Source: Crossaster papposus (Eukaryota; Echinodermata; Asteroidea; Velatida; Solasteridae). Taken from it: 64,000 nucleotides of DNA. The notes below the pieces were generated by a model that was not told where the DNA came from, did no database searches, and saw nothing but the letters and a program-made list of their open reading frames with translations. Of the stretch, positions 1 through 11,745 are shown in pieces. The translations under genes were made by a program, and so were the position numbers. How positions within the stretch are numbered: the stretch's first letter is position 1; each line of letters opens with the position of its first letter. The stretch is taken from positions 1 through 64,000 of the forward strand of contig JBAIAA010000321.1 of NCBI GenBank assembly GCA_037893245.1. Direction: 5' to 3'.

Positions 1-1030
1 AAAGGAGGTCCCCTGTCTCACATCTTGCTTCATATGTACTACCGATGATAAAATTCACAAAAGACGAACGCTCGATGGAGGGCTGAAAGGAGCTATTGTT
101 CGTATATTGTGCTTCCGTCCGGAGGGAGGAGGGGGGGGGGGGGGTATGCAGTACATGAACACACATAAGATAGTCCGTCTGCATCTTAATTGCTTCATAT
201 TCCAGTCGACATCTTTTTGCCTTCAAAAACATCTCTTTAAGAAGAAATCATATAATTAACATTTTTCAACCATTTCTGCTATACAAGCCAGACTATAATT
301 CACACGTACTACAATGGAGTGACTCATCACGTCATTCCCCACGGACAATAAATATGTGGCCAGCAAAATCAAATCCAAACGTTCGAACTTGAGCATATAG
401 AATGTTGTGTTATGTACCAAGCTCGAGTGGCAAGTTGAAATTAAAACTGTCCTCCCGGACTGAAATGCAGCTTAATTTGTATGTTTCAATTGCACTCGTG
501 GTTGAATTATTTCACAAACTAAAACAATAATCAGGATATTTGGAATGCACCAAGCGTCCTGTCCCCCTCAAAGTAAAAAAAAGAAGCTTTTGTTCTTGCT
601 CGGCAAAACCTGTATCGACGCTTCTGAGGTGACAGCTGTTATCAATTAGTCTTCTTATATTATACCCTCAACACGCACATATCGATTGCAATTAATACCT
701 CGATGTCATCAGCTATACGGAAGTCTCTCCCTCTCTCTCTCTCCGATCTCGCTCGCTCGCTCTCCAGGCCGCCGCCAATTTATCTCCACCGTAGGGGCCG
801 ACAGGGATTTTGCCGCGGCTTCGGGAAATCAACTTTTACCGGTGGGGTTCTCCAGGCCTGCTTGTTCAATGTAAATGCACGATGAGCTCGATGCCGCGAT
901 TCGTTACAGATTATATCAGATATATAGACGCGCAGGGGATGTACCGACAACGATATACTGTATAAAACCTATGTACATCGCACAATCCCCAATGTGCATG
1001 AGATAAATATCTGGCGTCTTAGAAATGTCC
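1..1030. other. No gene seen; low-complexity sequence
   Basis: The first 60 bases resemble the end of family N (CTTGCTTCATATG). There is a G14 run at about 131-144 and a CT-rich run at 721-760. I see no exon and no clear repeat boundaries in the remainder. Confidence 0.5.
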
Positions 1031-1137
1031 CTGTACCCAGCACGATATGTTATACCCAGAAACATATTGGACCGACGAACTCCCCCCCGCCCCCTGTCCC
1101 CCATACCTATACACTATATAAACTATTGTTACCTAGC

Positions 1138-1173
<36 letters not shown>

Positions 1174-1415
1174 ATAAACAGTACAACAAAAAGAATTTAT
1201 GAAAAAACAAAACATTCCGCAAGCACATTGACCACTACAAAGGAGGGTTTTGTTCCCGTCCCATGCCTTTTCCCTTTACATACATAAATACACACTCCAC
1301 ACTATTGTTACCTAACACATCTCCCTTGAGATTCGGGTAACATAATGGCAAACCAAGGGGGGTCTCTTTGCCACATATCGCGCTTCATATCTTTTTCCGC
1401 GGATGGGTGCCGGAA
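1030..1415. mobile_element. Family N inverted-repeat element, disrupted, with C33 tract
   Basis: It contains the family N landmarks CCCAGCACGATATGT on the left and GCCACATATCGCGCTTC on the right, with CACTATTGTTACCTA blocks and a C33 tract (1139-1171) between. The intact copy at 43801-43999 has only a run of seven C at the equivalent CCTAACCCA site, so the C tract has expanded here. Confidence 0.55.
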
Positions 1416-1489
1416 TCGTATATACAGGGTGGGTGGCCCCAAAATACATATTAAAAAAAAGGACAAAGCGTGCTTTAACTGCACTGAGG

Positions 1490-1640
1490 CCAAATTGGTA
1501 ACGAATGGGGAGTCTTTCTGAAGAAAAATGACAGCAAGATTTAAACCAAAACTACTGGACCCAAATAATGTTTGTTTTTTTTGCATCATTTTTCTTCTAG
1601 AATGATTTTCCATCCATTGGTACCGGGTACATTTGGTTTT
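1490..1640. repeat. Partial copy of the repeat at 34456-34772
   Basis: The stretch CATTTTTCTTCTAGAA followed by GATT-TCCATCCA-TGGTA matches the right arm of the inverted-repeat element near 34.7 kb. Only one arm is recognisable. Confidence 0.5.
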
Positions 1641-1939
1641 GGGTCGTTGATGTGTGCTTGACCGTTACGTTGTGGGCCACCATTTATAAACTACTACGAG
1701 CTGCTAATAGATAACTTAATATCGATAACTTAATTTTTCTCGTTTTTACGACGAGATGGCTGCAAGGTTTAAATCAAATTGCACATTATGATACCTGAGA
1801 TAGTTTAGCCATTCCTGATGGTCGAGAGCCGGGAAGGTCTATGGTTTGGTTTGGCAATGACTTCAAAAGTGTACTAAACTCTACAAACTGCTTAGACCAG
1901 ATCATAGACAAAGGTGTCACCTGTATTGGACTGTGCTTA

Positions 1940-3610
1940 TACCTCAGTCACAATTAAAGCGGAGCCCGGGCGGCGTGTGCGATTTCTAGGCATCGGCCGG
2001 CGTGTAGAGGTCGGCGAAAGATCGTACGATATGGCGGTCACAGTCACAATTACAAGTGCCCCGTACGCTGCCATGACGGGGTCCGGGGGGTCGCCGACCG
2101 GCGATCGGCCGACTTTCTTGGAAATGGGGTCGAATTATTGGCCCGTTTATCGGCTGGTGTCCGGCAGGCACTCGTCCGGTGCCCTGCTTATGTCCTTGCG
2201 ATACCCCTGCGGTATCCGGCAGGGTGCCAACCAATTCGTACAGGTCGTACGGCGGCCGGACGGGCATCTGTAGTGTGCCTGTCGAGTGGCCAGCGATCAA
2301 CGGCCGGCGGCAGAAGCTCTCCTTTGACCTTCTTAATGGCCCTGTCACACTAGAAAATTTTAGGCCAACGCGTGAGTAGCGCGTTAAAAATAGTTGATAT
2401 GCTGGCAAACGCTGAACTTCCACAGAAAAAGTCAAGTTGAACCGTGATTTCAGCGTGTCCATAACGCGTTAATAACGGGTTCATAGCGTTCGCCAGCGCG
2501 TGAATAACGCGTTAATAACGCGCTCGACGACTGATGAACGACTGCCCAGCGCGTGAGTAGCGCAGTCCAACGCGCGCCAGCGTACGGCAACGAACACATG
2601 ATTAGTTGTACAAAAATATGACGCGCTACTACAGTAATGGCCCTGTCACACCAGAACGTTTTAGGCCAACGTGTTGAAATTGTCGTATTTTTTATATAAA
2701 TCAGTGATGCGTTCATTACACGCTGAGCGCGTTCCTCACACGCTACTTACGCGCCGGCATACCCTATGAACCCGTTATCAACCTGTATGAACACGCTGAA
2801 ATCACGGTTCCACTTGACTTTTTCTGTAAAAGTTCAGCAATTGCCAGCGTATCAACGTGTTGCTAACGCTGGCCTAGTGTTGGTCAGCGTTTGCCAGCGT
2901 GTTGCCAAAATTACAACACGTTACTCACGCGTTGGCCTAAAATGGTCTGGTGTGACAGGGCCATTAAATAAGAAAATGCCGTTGATACCTCCACAACGCT
3001 TGCGGGCACCTGCACAGCGCGTGTAGGTCGCCCGGTTGAGGGAGAGGTTGGCGTTTGCACGCTATACCGCTACAACCTGGTTCTTGTTGCATTGGTAGCT
3101 AAAGAAGAGATGTAGTACTTGCACTATGAAACTTGTGTGATAAACTGTGTGTAGATGTAGATGAGCCGCTTTTTTTACCCTGCAAGCCCCGGCCGATGCA
3201 TGACCGATTTCAGGCAGGGCGCCGGCAGGGCGCCGTCTGGCCCCCGGCCGATTTCCGGCCAGGCACCGCCAAGTCGGCCGGACGCCTGGCGGGACCCGGC
3301 CGGCGTGTGGACGGCGCCTGGCCGATATATTGATTGTCTGGGTTGTCCAAAATTTGGCTCGGCGCCCGCCTGACGTGTGCGATGCCCTGCCGGACATCGG
3401 CTAGGCATCGACCGATTTATTGGCGATCAGTTTGCGATGCGAAACGCCGCACCAGGTTTTAAGTCCGAGTTAAAAGTAACTCGATGCCCGCCCGATGCCA
3501 AAAAATGACCCGGCAGCCGCAAGGAGTCCCGTGGGGCCCTGGCCGAAAATGCCTAGAAATCCGCCGCAAACTAATCGCAAACCCATCGCAAGCCAATTGT
3601 GACTGGGGTA
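1940..3610. mobile_element. GC-rich inverted-repeat element (family K) interrupted by a TTAA element
   Basis: Ends are TACCTCAGTCACAATT and, inverted, AATTGTGACTGGGGTA. The interior is GC-rich with many copies of GCCGG, GGCCGGCGTG and GCCGATTTC in both orientations. An ACGCTGG-word element (2337-2963) is inserted at TTAA. The short copy at 8075-8399 matches both ends in inverted orientation and lacks most of the middle. The ORF-like openings here reflect the GC-rich repeats and are not genes. Confidence 0.8.
2337..2963. mobile_element. ACGCTGG-word palindromic element (family G), TTAA-flanked
   Basis: It is flanked by TTAA at 2333-2336 and 2964-2967, with inverted ends TGGCCCTGTCACAC and GTGTGACAGGGCCA. 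The body is built from repeated ACGCTGG, CCAGCGTG and GCGTGAGTA-CGCG words in both orientations. An internal copy of the terminal sequence occurs at about 2638, so the element is composite. The TTAA duplication points to a piggyBac- or Kolobok-type mobiliser (inference). Confidence 0.85.
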
Positions 3611-3652
3611 TTACGTGGGAACTACACAAGTGTGGTTGGGTGCTCAGGAACC

Positions 3653-3688
3653 CCCCCCCCCCCAAAAAAAAAAAAAAAAAAATACCAC

Positions 3689-3719
<31 letters not shown>

Positions 3720-3760
3720 ACAAACACCCCAAGACCCCCACCCCCTAAAAAAAAAGAACA
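3653..3760. repeat. Low-complexity run: poly(C), poly(A) and (CAA)n
   Basis: Fourteen C, then about nineteen A, then (CAA)n at about 3690-3722, directly after the family K element. Confidence 0.9.
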
Positions 3761-3799
3761 ACAAGCTTAGTGTACCAAAATCAAACCAATAGAAATGTA

Positions 3800-5250
3800 T
3801 TGACTTGATATTAACCAAACAAGTAGAAATAAAACACTGAATAGCCATGGAGCTATGCACAGATTATTTTTATAACTACATGACACAAACATGGTTCCAG
3901 AACATAGGGCTTTTCCGCATATTTTTTCTTAATGATTATATTCATGCTTATTTCGTCAGGTTTTTTTTTGGAATATTATTTTTGTTTTAATTGTGCTGTT
4001 TTGCGAGCCTTTACAGCAAGTTTCGTGACAATTGGATCGTTTTGGAAGGTTTAATGGTATTTTCATTGTAACGTTTGTTGGATGACGTCATTAATATGTT
4101 TCCCCTCAACTTGTTCGTAGCATGAAACTGATTGTATACATTAATTATAAAGTGATTTCAGCAAACTTTGCCAAACAAATTAACAAATTATTTATTGTAA
4201 ACACTTTTCAACCTGCCGCTATAGAGGACGCTATAATATTTTATGACGTCACCGGTATTTTTGTTTTATAAAGTACAACGTAGCCAGAGACTGACATCGT
4301 TAACAGAAAGTTCACATCATTTTCCACTTTCAAATTATTAGGCACTTCCGCTTTGGACCGGAAGCAAATATCTCGTAATTTCACGCACAGGAGTTAAAAT
4401 GAAGATTCTGGTTTATTCTATCAATTCCCACACATTTCAAGTTTAGAGCTTTTGCGGTTGATTTGTTATTGATTTTCAAAGATAAAATATATTAATCTGC
4501 CAATGTTACATAACGGCACACTTTCCTGGACGATTGTCACAGGTTTCTTTGAGACACATTTGTGGATGGTCCCCAGGGAGCCTATACAAATTCCCAAGTT
4601 GAACCGACTTTGCAAAGTGAACAAGTTGTCACCACAATCCTGTGCAAATTGAATGGGCAAAGTCACTGAACGTGGGAAAATAAAATTCGCCTACAACAAT
4701 AGTTGCTTCTGTATAGTGAGGCCGAAGCAATTAATAATCCGATGAGTTAATCCTAAGTTACATAACATTTGATTCCTTGACACATTCTCGGACGTCATGT
4801 TGGCGTCATGAAAACCACAATTTCGCAGGTCCTTGTAATAATAGTCTGCATGGTTCGGGCTCATAATATCCGGTTGTTCATGTCACGAGCACGAACGAGC
4901 ACAGGCTCATACTACGCCATTGCGCGTACCCTGCAGGAGTTTTTTTACCTAGCCGGGGCCAATCCAATTTTCACACCACGTGTAAAGCCCATTAAATCCA
5001 ATAAGTCAACACAAAGATATTTGGCTGCGGTTCTGTCAACATCAAACGCTGAACGACCGCAGTATAAAGTCGACGCGGTAAACGTTTGGCTTTGACTATC
5101 TGTACGGCATTGAATGCTGACAGACCATTATATTTGAGCCTCTAAAACAGACTGGATCTGCCCTGATTGTTAAAGGGAAATAACAGTCAGGTGAATAATT
5201 GTTAAATCAATTAGACAAGCATAGAATCTGGCACACATACAGTGGTGGAT
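3800..5250. other. Unassigned stretch, no gene recognised
   Basis: AT-rich sequence with no exon or clear repeat. Short open frames at 4466-4666 and 4808-5095 have no recognisable motif. Confidence 0.4.
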
Positions 5251-5255
5251 ACAGA

Positions 5256-5281
5256 GGGGGGGGGGGGGGGGGGGGGGGGGG
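5256..5281. repeat. Poly(G) tract, 26 bases
   Basis: An uninterrupted G26 run. One of many G or C homopolymers in the window. Confidence 0.95.
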
Positions 5282-5736
5282 TGCTGCTGAATACAATTGT
5301 TTATTTTATTTTGGAAAAAAATCGAAACTTAAGATTACACCACAGAGCATGTAGAATAGTTGTAGTTAAATTTGGTACACCCTCCCCTAATAGAAAGCTA
5401 GATCTGCCCATGATATAGTATGTCACGAACAAAATAGTTGGCTATATAGGGCCATTGCAGATTTGTCCTTAACAAACAAATAGGTAGAATAACAAGCAAT
5501 TTAAAAAAATTAAACAATGGCTGTTATATATTGTATGTTATTCAAATGTCAAAACATGCGATGACCCAATAGCAAAATATATTTTAATGCAAATACTCTG
5601 ACCTTAGCCAAATTTCCTGCTTGTACAAGCATCAAGTAAACAATTTTATCATATTGTGCACCAATCTGCCTCGTTAACCCATTATTTGAAAATCACTGGG
5701 TTTTGATTGCGCAAAGGAGAGGAAAACGTAGGCAAA

Positions 5737-5950
5737 CATATTGGTTGAAAATAACCAATTGATTGGTAGATATGTGTCCAACCATTATATTGGTATATTT
5801 TAAAAAAAATATTGGTTATTTTGACCAATATTGTTGTTAAAATGACCAATATCATTGGTTATTTTGACCACTATTTTGGTTAAAATTGACCAATTTTATT
5901 ATTTGGACACATATCTAAAAATCAGTTGGTTATTTTAACAAATCAGATAT
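5737..5950. mobile_element. TTGGTT-word element
   Basis: Repeated ATTGGTT and AACCAAT/GACCAAT words in both orientations across about 210 bp. An inner inverted pair GGTAGATATGTGTCC and GGACACATATCTA mirrors the two halves. The left part (TTGGTTGAAAATAACCAAT, then TTGGTAGATATGTG) matches the left arm of the 58.2-kb element. Confidence 0.7.
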
Positions 5951-6777
5951 AAATTTACAAAACAATTTACATTTATAGTTATACTGCAGCATTGTGATAG
6001 AGCATGATACAATATTTGTTTACACGTCGTCGTGCTGAACAAGAAGTGTTTAAAACCATCCATTATAATTCAAGCCTTTCAACCGAAACACTCTTCGCAT
6101 GGTTTTAACGAGATGAGCTGGCCGAGTCCGATTCATTAGTTTATAGATGCGTATCCTTGATTTGGTTCTTAATTAGTTTACCCAAAAGCCAATTTTAGAA
6201 GGAGTACCTAACCCATAAAGCGAAATTTGCATAGTGTAATAATTATTTGGACAGAAAATTTAGAATGCATGGGTTCCAGATGTGAATCGGCCCTGGTATT
6301 CACGCAGTTTATAATCACGCAGCATTGAATAATTTAATGCAATCCTTGAAAATTCAATCTGTTTTTTGTCCTTCTATTTTCGTGTTGCCATTTGCAACGG
6401 GATTTTGGTACACTGTTTTGGTTTAGTTGTGCTGATGTGAATGTTCATATTCACGAGCAAATTGTAATGTCACCCCGGGCAGGAAGCTCCACGTTGCAGC
6501 TATTTAAGCACACATAAAAGTTGCTGGATTTCTAAATATAGGGCTATTTTGCTGTCGTTAATTATATTTTCTTTAGGTGATTCGTTGTTGTGTCGGTACA
6601 TGGGACTACATAAATGGGCAAACCTTTCTCCCAAATAATTTGGTGGAGCAAATTATTTTGGGGTTTACAATTTGAATAGACACCTTAAACTGAATGGTGT
6701 CAGACAAAATATACGTTATAAAAGAAGTGCATTATTAATAGTATTGACCAAAATAGATGTCAAATAATTGTTAGACA
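5951..6777. other. Unassigned stretch, no gene recognised
   Basis: AT-rich sequence; nothing beyond short open frames was seen. Confidence 0.4.
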
Positions 6778-6781
6778 TTAA

Positions 6782-7222
6782 AGGTGTACTCTAAGAAACA
6801 AAGGTTCAAATTTGCTCCCTTATAGATACAATAGCAGCACCCCTCAAATAAAGTAAATATTTGAACCTCAAAAAGGTTCAAGGGTAAAAATGTGGCCCTC
6901 TAGGGGTACAATGTGTTAGAGCTGAACCCTAATAGGTTCTGTTTGCAACCTTAGGGGTTCTGCTATTGTATCAACTATATGGTGCAAAATTGAACCTTTA
7001 TTTCTTAGAGTGTATACACCATTTGCTTTTTCTGAGATTTTCGAAAATGATGGATGTGGGTAGTAGTAATCTATAGAAAGTATTGTTACAGTGATCTGTT
7101 TAAAGTTTTGTGTTCGTAAATGTGATTTTCTTCTAAAAAAGAAAAAACATCGCTACGAAATTCTCGAAATTATCGAAATTCTCTCGATGACTTTATTTAC
7201 AGTGGTGTTCTATATACACCCT
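6782..7222. mobile_element. TTAA-flanked element (AGGTGTA ends) with a nested word element
   Basis: It is bounded by TTAA at 6778-6781 and 7223-7226 with ends AGGTGTA and TATACACCCT. A GGTTCAA-word element is inserted in its left end. Its right TTAA is shared with the next element. Confidence 0.6.
6787..7014. mobile_element. GGTTCAA-word palindromic element
   Basis: Ends TA-CTCTAAGAAACAAAGGTT and, inverted, AACCTTTATTTCTTAGAGTGTA form a TIR of about 29 bp. The inside repeats GGTTCAA, TTGAACC and AGGGGTTC in both orientations. Confidence 0.75.
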
Positions 7223-7226
7223 TTAA

Positions 7227-7573
7227 AGGTAGGATGGATACACTATTGATAATTGCTCGAATTTTTTTAAGAGTGGGTGGATTCAGGGGGTTGTATTGTA
7301 TGGTAAATATCTTTTAACTGCTGACCCGTCCGAAGTTTTACAATCATGGATGCTGATAAAAGCAAGAAAAACGGCGTTCGTTTTTAACCGGCGTCAGGTA
7401 TAGTGGTTCTTATGTTGTTCTGTTTTTCCCGCGATCGCCGTCCAATTACAGAGTATCTAGCGCAATCATTTTGCTGGATGCCTACAATCATTATTTACTT
7501 TCCAATAAGTAAGACTTTTAAAAATAATTCGGTCGTAAAACAATTCGATGTCTGCAAATGGTGTATCCTACCT
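7227..7573. mobile_element. Family B TTAA element
   Basis: Bounded by TTAA at 7223-7226 and 7574-7577. Ends are AGGTAGGATGGATACAC and GGTGTATCCTACCT. It carries the diagnostic inner motifs GGATGCTGA, CGCGATCGCCGTCC and TCTAGCGCAATCATTTTGC. No coding capacity. Confidence 0.85.
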
Positions 7574-7577
7574 TTAA

Positions 7578-7874
7578 ACGTTAGATGCGTCGACATGACT
7601 GTTTGAACGACTGAAAGCAATTTGGACGAACAAACTGTTTATTCATACTTTAGTGTTCTATTGTGGACCTCTCGGGTACAGTGGATTAATAATTCCCTAT
7701 TTCGGAATTGAACTATTGTACACCCGACACCTGGGGGTTGTGACTTTGCAGGTGTAATGTTATAGGGAGACGCTCCTAACCACCTGGGGTGGGACAGTCC
7801 CGACTATTTTGTTTTTGATGTGTCGAAAGCGCCGCACACTTCAGTAATGAATGCAACATTAGCATTACAGGAAA
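7578..7874. other. Unassigned stretch, no gene recognised
   Basis: A short stretch holding GTAATGTTATAGGGAGACG; no repeat copy or exon recognised. Confidence 0.35.
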
Positions 7875-8573
7875 TATAGGTTTTCCCGGTATTCAAAAAA
7901 AAAATTTCCTTCAAATTCATCAACTATCACATTCAATTTCGTCCGAGAAAGAAATTCACACGCTTTTACCAAACCAATTTAGTCATTTATCATTTAATTT
8001 TAACTTATGGTCACCCTTTTTAAACACCAGATTGAAAATATTCGTCATTACAAATTCGTCTGAGCAACAGCTTATACCCCAGTCACAATTGGCTTGCGAT
8101 GGGTTTGCGATTAGTTTGCGGCGGATTTCTAGGCATTTTCGGCCGGGGCCCCACGGGACTCCTTGCGGCTGCCGAATCATTTTTTGGCATCGGGCGGGCA
8201 TCGAGTTACTTTTAACTCGGACTTAAAACCTGGTGCGGCGTTTCGCATCGCAAACTGACCCGTCATGGCAGCGTACGGGGCACTTTTAATTGTGACTGTG
8301 ACCGCCATATCGCACGATCTTTCGCCGACCTCTACACGCCGGCCGATGCCTATAAATCGCACACGCCGCCCGGGCTCCGCTTTAATTGTGACTGGGGTAG
8401 ATGAATTTGATCTGTAATGACAAATATTCTCGAAACGGTGTTTAAAAGGGGTAACCAAACATTGAAATTTAATGACAAATGACTACATTTGTCAGATGTA
8501 AAAAATAATTCTGGGACGAAATTTTGTTGGTGAATTTGAATACTTTTTTTTTAAATAGCATGGGAAAACCTAT
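7875..8573. mobile_element. GGTTTTCCCGG-type element (family M) with a nested family K copy
   Basis: Left end ATAGGTTTTCCCGGTATTC; right end, inverted, ATAGGTTTTCCCATGC. A poly(A)/poly(T) block and GTATTCAAATTC follow on the inside at both ends. The family K copy at 8075-8399 sits inside. Confidence 0.7.
8075..8399. mobile_element. Short family K element (325 bp)
   Basis: Perfectly matching ends TACCCCAGTCACAATT and AATTGTGACTGGGGTA. Both halves match the outer parts of the 1940-3610 element in inverted orientation (CGGGCGGGCATCGAG, CACGCCGGCCGATGCC). It looks like an internal-deletion derivative of that element. Confidence 0.85.
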
Positions 8574-9574
8574 TGTTGACCGATTTCGCTTCTTGTCGCC
8601 AGGCCCAGTTATGCGCATGCGTGCAGACATTTAAATTTGTATCGTTTTCCAGTTTGCAAAAGAGCAGCCAATTTAACCACTGCGCCAGTCTACTTCGCGT
8701 ACAATCGAATGCTGCTGAAAATGTCCATTCTGTTTCTCGCTATATGCCTAAGCAAATGTACTGTTGCGTCAATTGATTTAACACAATAACCATCAAATAA
8801 TATAGGTCTATATAAAAGCTACAGGAAACATAAATGAAATAAAGAAAAACAAAAGGTTTGACTGACTTATCAGTAAAGTTACGAAACAGATGTCTAGCAC
8901 AATGTATTTCTTTGTCGTACCCATTTGAATTTTCATTTAGTGAAATTGATTGCCTCTTATACGAAATTGAAAACAAACAATCAGCAAAAATAGAACGTCG
9001 AACAAGCTTTGCTAAATTTAATGATGATTGTGCGTCAAGAAAAAAAACAATGCATGTTTTGTCTCTCGTTTTCCACAGTATCACAGTAACAGATTCAATT
9101 CAGCGTTCTCTTCACGTAATGGGTTACTGTATCCCCCCCCCCCCCCCTCCCCCTCCACCATTACTTATTGATGGGACGGAAATTGAACAAGCATACGCAA
9201 TTATTTCTCTGTAAAATTTAAATTGCCGGAACACCACTGGGGTGGAAAACAAGTGTTCGGGTTCCTCTGGAGAAAAATAAGCTCGATTCAGTGTGGAGTG
9301 TGTACTGTTGTATAGTGGGGTTGTCTTTTTCTTTTCCACGAAGCGAAGGGCATTAATATTAGATAAGCCAAGTGACTTGGAAATCGCTCTTGCTGACATT
9401 CCAAACGTCTGAACGCGCATTGCACTGGCGATAGCCCGGGGGGCTTCATAGTGTACCGTGTGCGCTTCACACCTCAACTGAGACAAGCCAATACATAAGT
9501 CATTTTTTTTTTTTACTGCCAGATTTATTTTTGGGTTGAAACAACAATCGATCACGTTTGTGCGCTGCTTTACA
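8574..9574. other. Unassigned stretch with a transposon-end fragment; no gene supported
   Basis: The sequence after 8574 (GACCGATTTCGCTTCTTG, then TATGCGCATGCGTGCA) resembles the terminal repeat of the element at 56658-57665. A minus-strand opening at 9124-9603 includes SARAISKSLGLSN, faintly like a helix-turn-helix of a Tc1-type transposase, but there is no supporting domain. A C14 run lies at about 9135-9148. Confidence 0.35.
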
Positions 9575-9695
9575 CTGGGAATGGGTATGATTTGATTTTG
9601 CATTCAAATCGGACGCGGTTCTCAGCAGGATGTGATTTCAACAAAAGAATTCAAAAATTACATCAAAATAATCCAAATTCACATCATTCACAAAT
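9575..9695. mobile_element. Family A fragment
   Basis: One arm only: GATTTTGCATTCAAATCGGAC, split here as GATTTTGCATTC and AAATCGGACGCGG, then GCAGGATGTGATTTCAAC. The other arm is missing. Confidence 0.7.
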
Positions 9696-9723
9696 TCACC
9701 GAATGGCAACAATTCAATGTTAA

Positions 9724-10131
9724 ATGAGTACAACAGGATACACCATTTGGATACACCATTTGCAGAAATCAAAAATGTTTACTTCCGATTTATTTAAAAA
9801 TATCTTCCTTTTTTAAAAGTATATAATGATTGTAGGCATCCAGCAAAATGATTGCTCTAGATATCCTATAATTGTTCCCAAAAATTGAATTTTATACAAA
9901 CAAATTCACTATCGCCGGACGGCGATCGCGAAAAAAACAAGAACAGCATAAGAACCACTGCCCAGCGCCGGTTGAAAACGAACGCCGTCTTCTTTCCCTT
10001 GTCGGCATCTATTATTGTAATTTGTTTAACAGGTCAGTTAAACGATATTCTATACAAATTAATACAACCCCCCAAATCCACCCATTCGTGATATCGATGA
10101 CTCAAGCAATTACCAATGGTGTATCCAACCT
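9724..10131. mobile_element. Family B TTAA element
   Basis: TTAA at 9720-9723 and 10132-10135. The orientation is reversed relative to the 7.2-kb copy. The left end is modified by a small duplication of GGATACACCATTTG. The inner GCATCCAGCAAAATGATTGC and GGACGGCGATCGCG motifs are present. Confidence 0.85.
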
Positions 10132-10135
10132 TTAA

Positions 10136-10360
10136 AGGTAGGATACACTATTTGCAAATATCGAAAGAAAAAAAACGGCGATCGCGAAAAAAAACATAAC
10201 ATAAGAATAACTGCTCAACGCCGGTTGAAAACAAACGCTGTTTTTCGTGCTTTTCTCGGCATCCATGATTGTAAAACTTCGGAAAAGTCAGTTAATACAA
10301 CCCCCCAAATCCACCCATTCATGATAATTCAAGCAATTATACCAATGGTGTATCCTACCT
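10136..10360. mobile_element. Family B TTAA element, internally deleted
   Basis: It begins AGGTAGGATACACTATTTGC and ends GGTGTATCCTACCT before TTAA at 10361-10364. It shares the TTAA at 10132-10135 with the preceding copy, so the two are head-to-tail with no other spacer. It lacks the GGATATCTAGCGC part. Confidence 0.85.
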
Positions 10361-10364
10361 TTAA

Positions 10365-10677
10365 ATGACCAAGACTGCGAGTTCAGTATAATTAACGAAC
10401 CAATGCACGCACCTGCCTCACAGGATCACTGTTTTTGTGTTTCTTTTTGGTGTTGGCAAACTGGAGTAATTGCCATCATAATATTCAAATTTCAGATTTT
10501 TAGACCAACCCAGCACACTCCCTGTCAGGTGCGTGTGCATGTTGGCTGAGTGAAGTACAAGTTTTTCAATCTTTCCACGAAATTTGTTATCCTGTTTCCC
10601 TAGTTGTTGTAACAATTATATCACACACACACCCCTTTCATTTCATTCCCGAACAAGTTAACAATTGATTTCGTTTA
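10365..10677. other. Unassigned stretch, no gene recognised
   Basis: It holds a short (AC)n run near 10624. No repeat copy or exon was recognised. Confidence 0.35.
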
Positions 10678-10990
10678 AGATGCAGTATAATTCAAATTTG
10701 TATAGCATTCTGATTCGTCCTATTATTCGTGAAACGCGTCACATCGGGCAATAGCGTTGAATTGAAAAAGGATCTTCGTAGTGTTTTTTGTTTTGTCATT
10801 CGTTTTAACGCTTTGGTAATTTAAATTAATTTCCTAACCATAACATTTAAGTGTAAACAGAACGAATATAACGGCGTCAAATTTAAAACGATTTTGCTTT
10901 AATAATTCAACGCCGATATCGCCCAATGAGACCAATTTCACAAATTAAGGACGAATAAACATGATGCAAATTGCAACTTAAATGAAAAAG
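10678..10990. repeat. Copy of the family M3 core
   Basis: GATGCAGTATAATTCAAA, ATTCGTGAAACGCGTC, TGTCATTCGTTTTAACG and ATTCAACGCCGATATCG follow in the same order as in 41952-42235. The two arms around GTTGAATTG and ATTCAACGCCG are mutually inverted. The GGTTTTCCCGG ends are missing here. Confidence 0.65.
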
Positions 10991-11743
10991 AAATTGAAAT
11001 TGAAATGGATAATTGAGCTCTACGGTGTAATGTTCGGAGACGTACTATTAAAGTGTCGTTACAAGAAATGTGTGTAATATATAATAAGTGTTCAAATAAC
11101 TGGGAAAAAACCTATATACATGTAGCAATCAGCCTATATGTGCCTTTTCAAATTTTCCAACTATTGTTCCTTAGTCTTCTTTGAAATTCTTAAAAGGGTG
11201 CTTTTCAGCTAGGCTTGCAAATATTTGTATATATTACCGCGTACCATTGTCCCCGGCCCTTTGTGTAGTTCCACGGATGACGTTTACACCGGAGCCAGGT
11301 GTTATGGCGGGTAGCGGTTCACGTAATATCACGCCCTGACTGCAGAGAGAGAAATGGCCCTAGGCGAAAGAATATTGACCAAAACATGTAAATAACGGTG
11401 CAAATAAACTAAGTGTTGGCATCTTGTAGTAGTTGCATTATCATAAAAGGTATATTTTACTAAATAAATTGGGGTGTTTTTTTCAATGAAAAATAATATC
11501 GCCAGTAATGGCGGTAACTTAAAAATAATCCTGGCGCGAACTGGTTAAAGATCACAATATATTTGAAATGCGGAATTCATCGACTAAATTGAATTACGTG
11601 TGTATTGAACCATTACATTTTTAATGTTAATCCTTTAGATGTGGTTATATCACCGTGAATCGGCATTGCCCCCAATATTTCCAAGAATTATGAACTGTCT
11701 TTGTGATAAAAGTATAAATATTCGCATGTTGGTTTTTTCACAC
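10991..11743. other. Unassigned stretch, no gene recognised
   Basis: AT-rich sequence with no exon or repeat boundary that I could support. Confidence 0.4.
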
Positions 11744-11745
11744 TA

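Noticed and set aside
1914-2462. Overlapping open frames on both strands
   Set aside because: They span the boundary between family K and family G repeats; the peptides are arginine- and proline-rich translations of GCCGG and ACGCTGG words.
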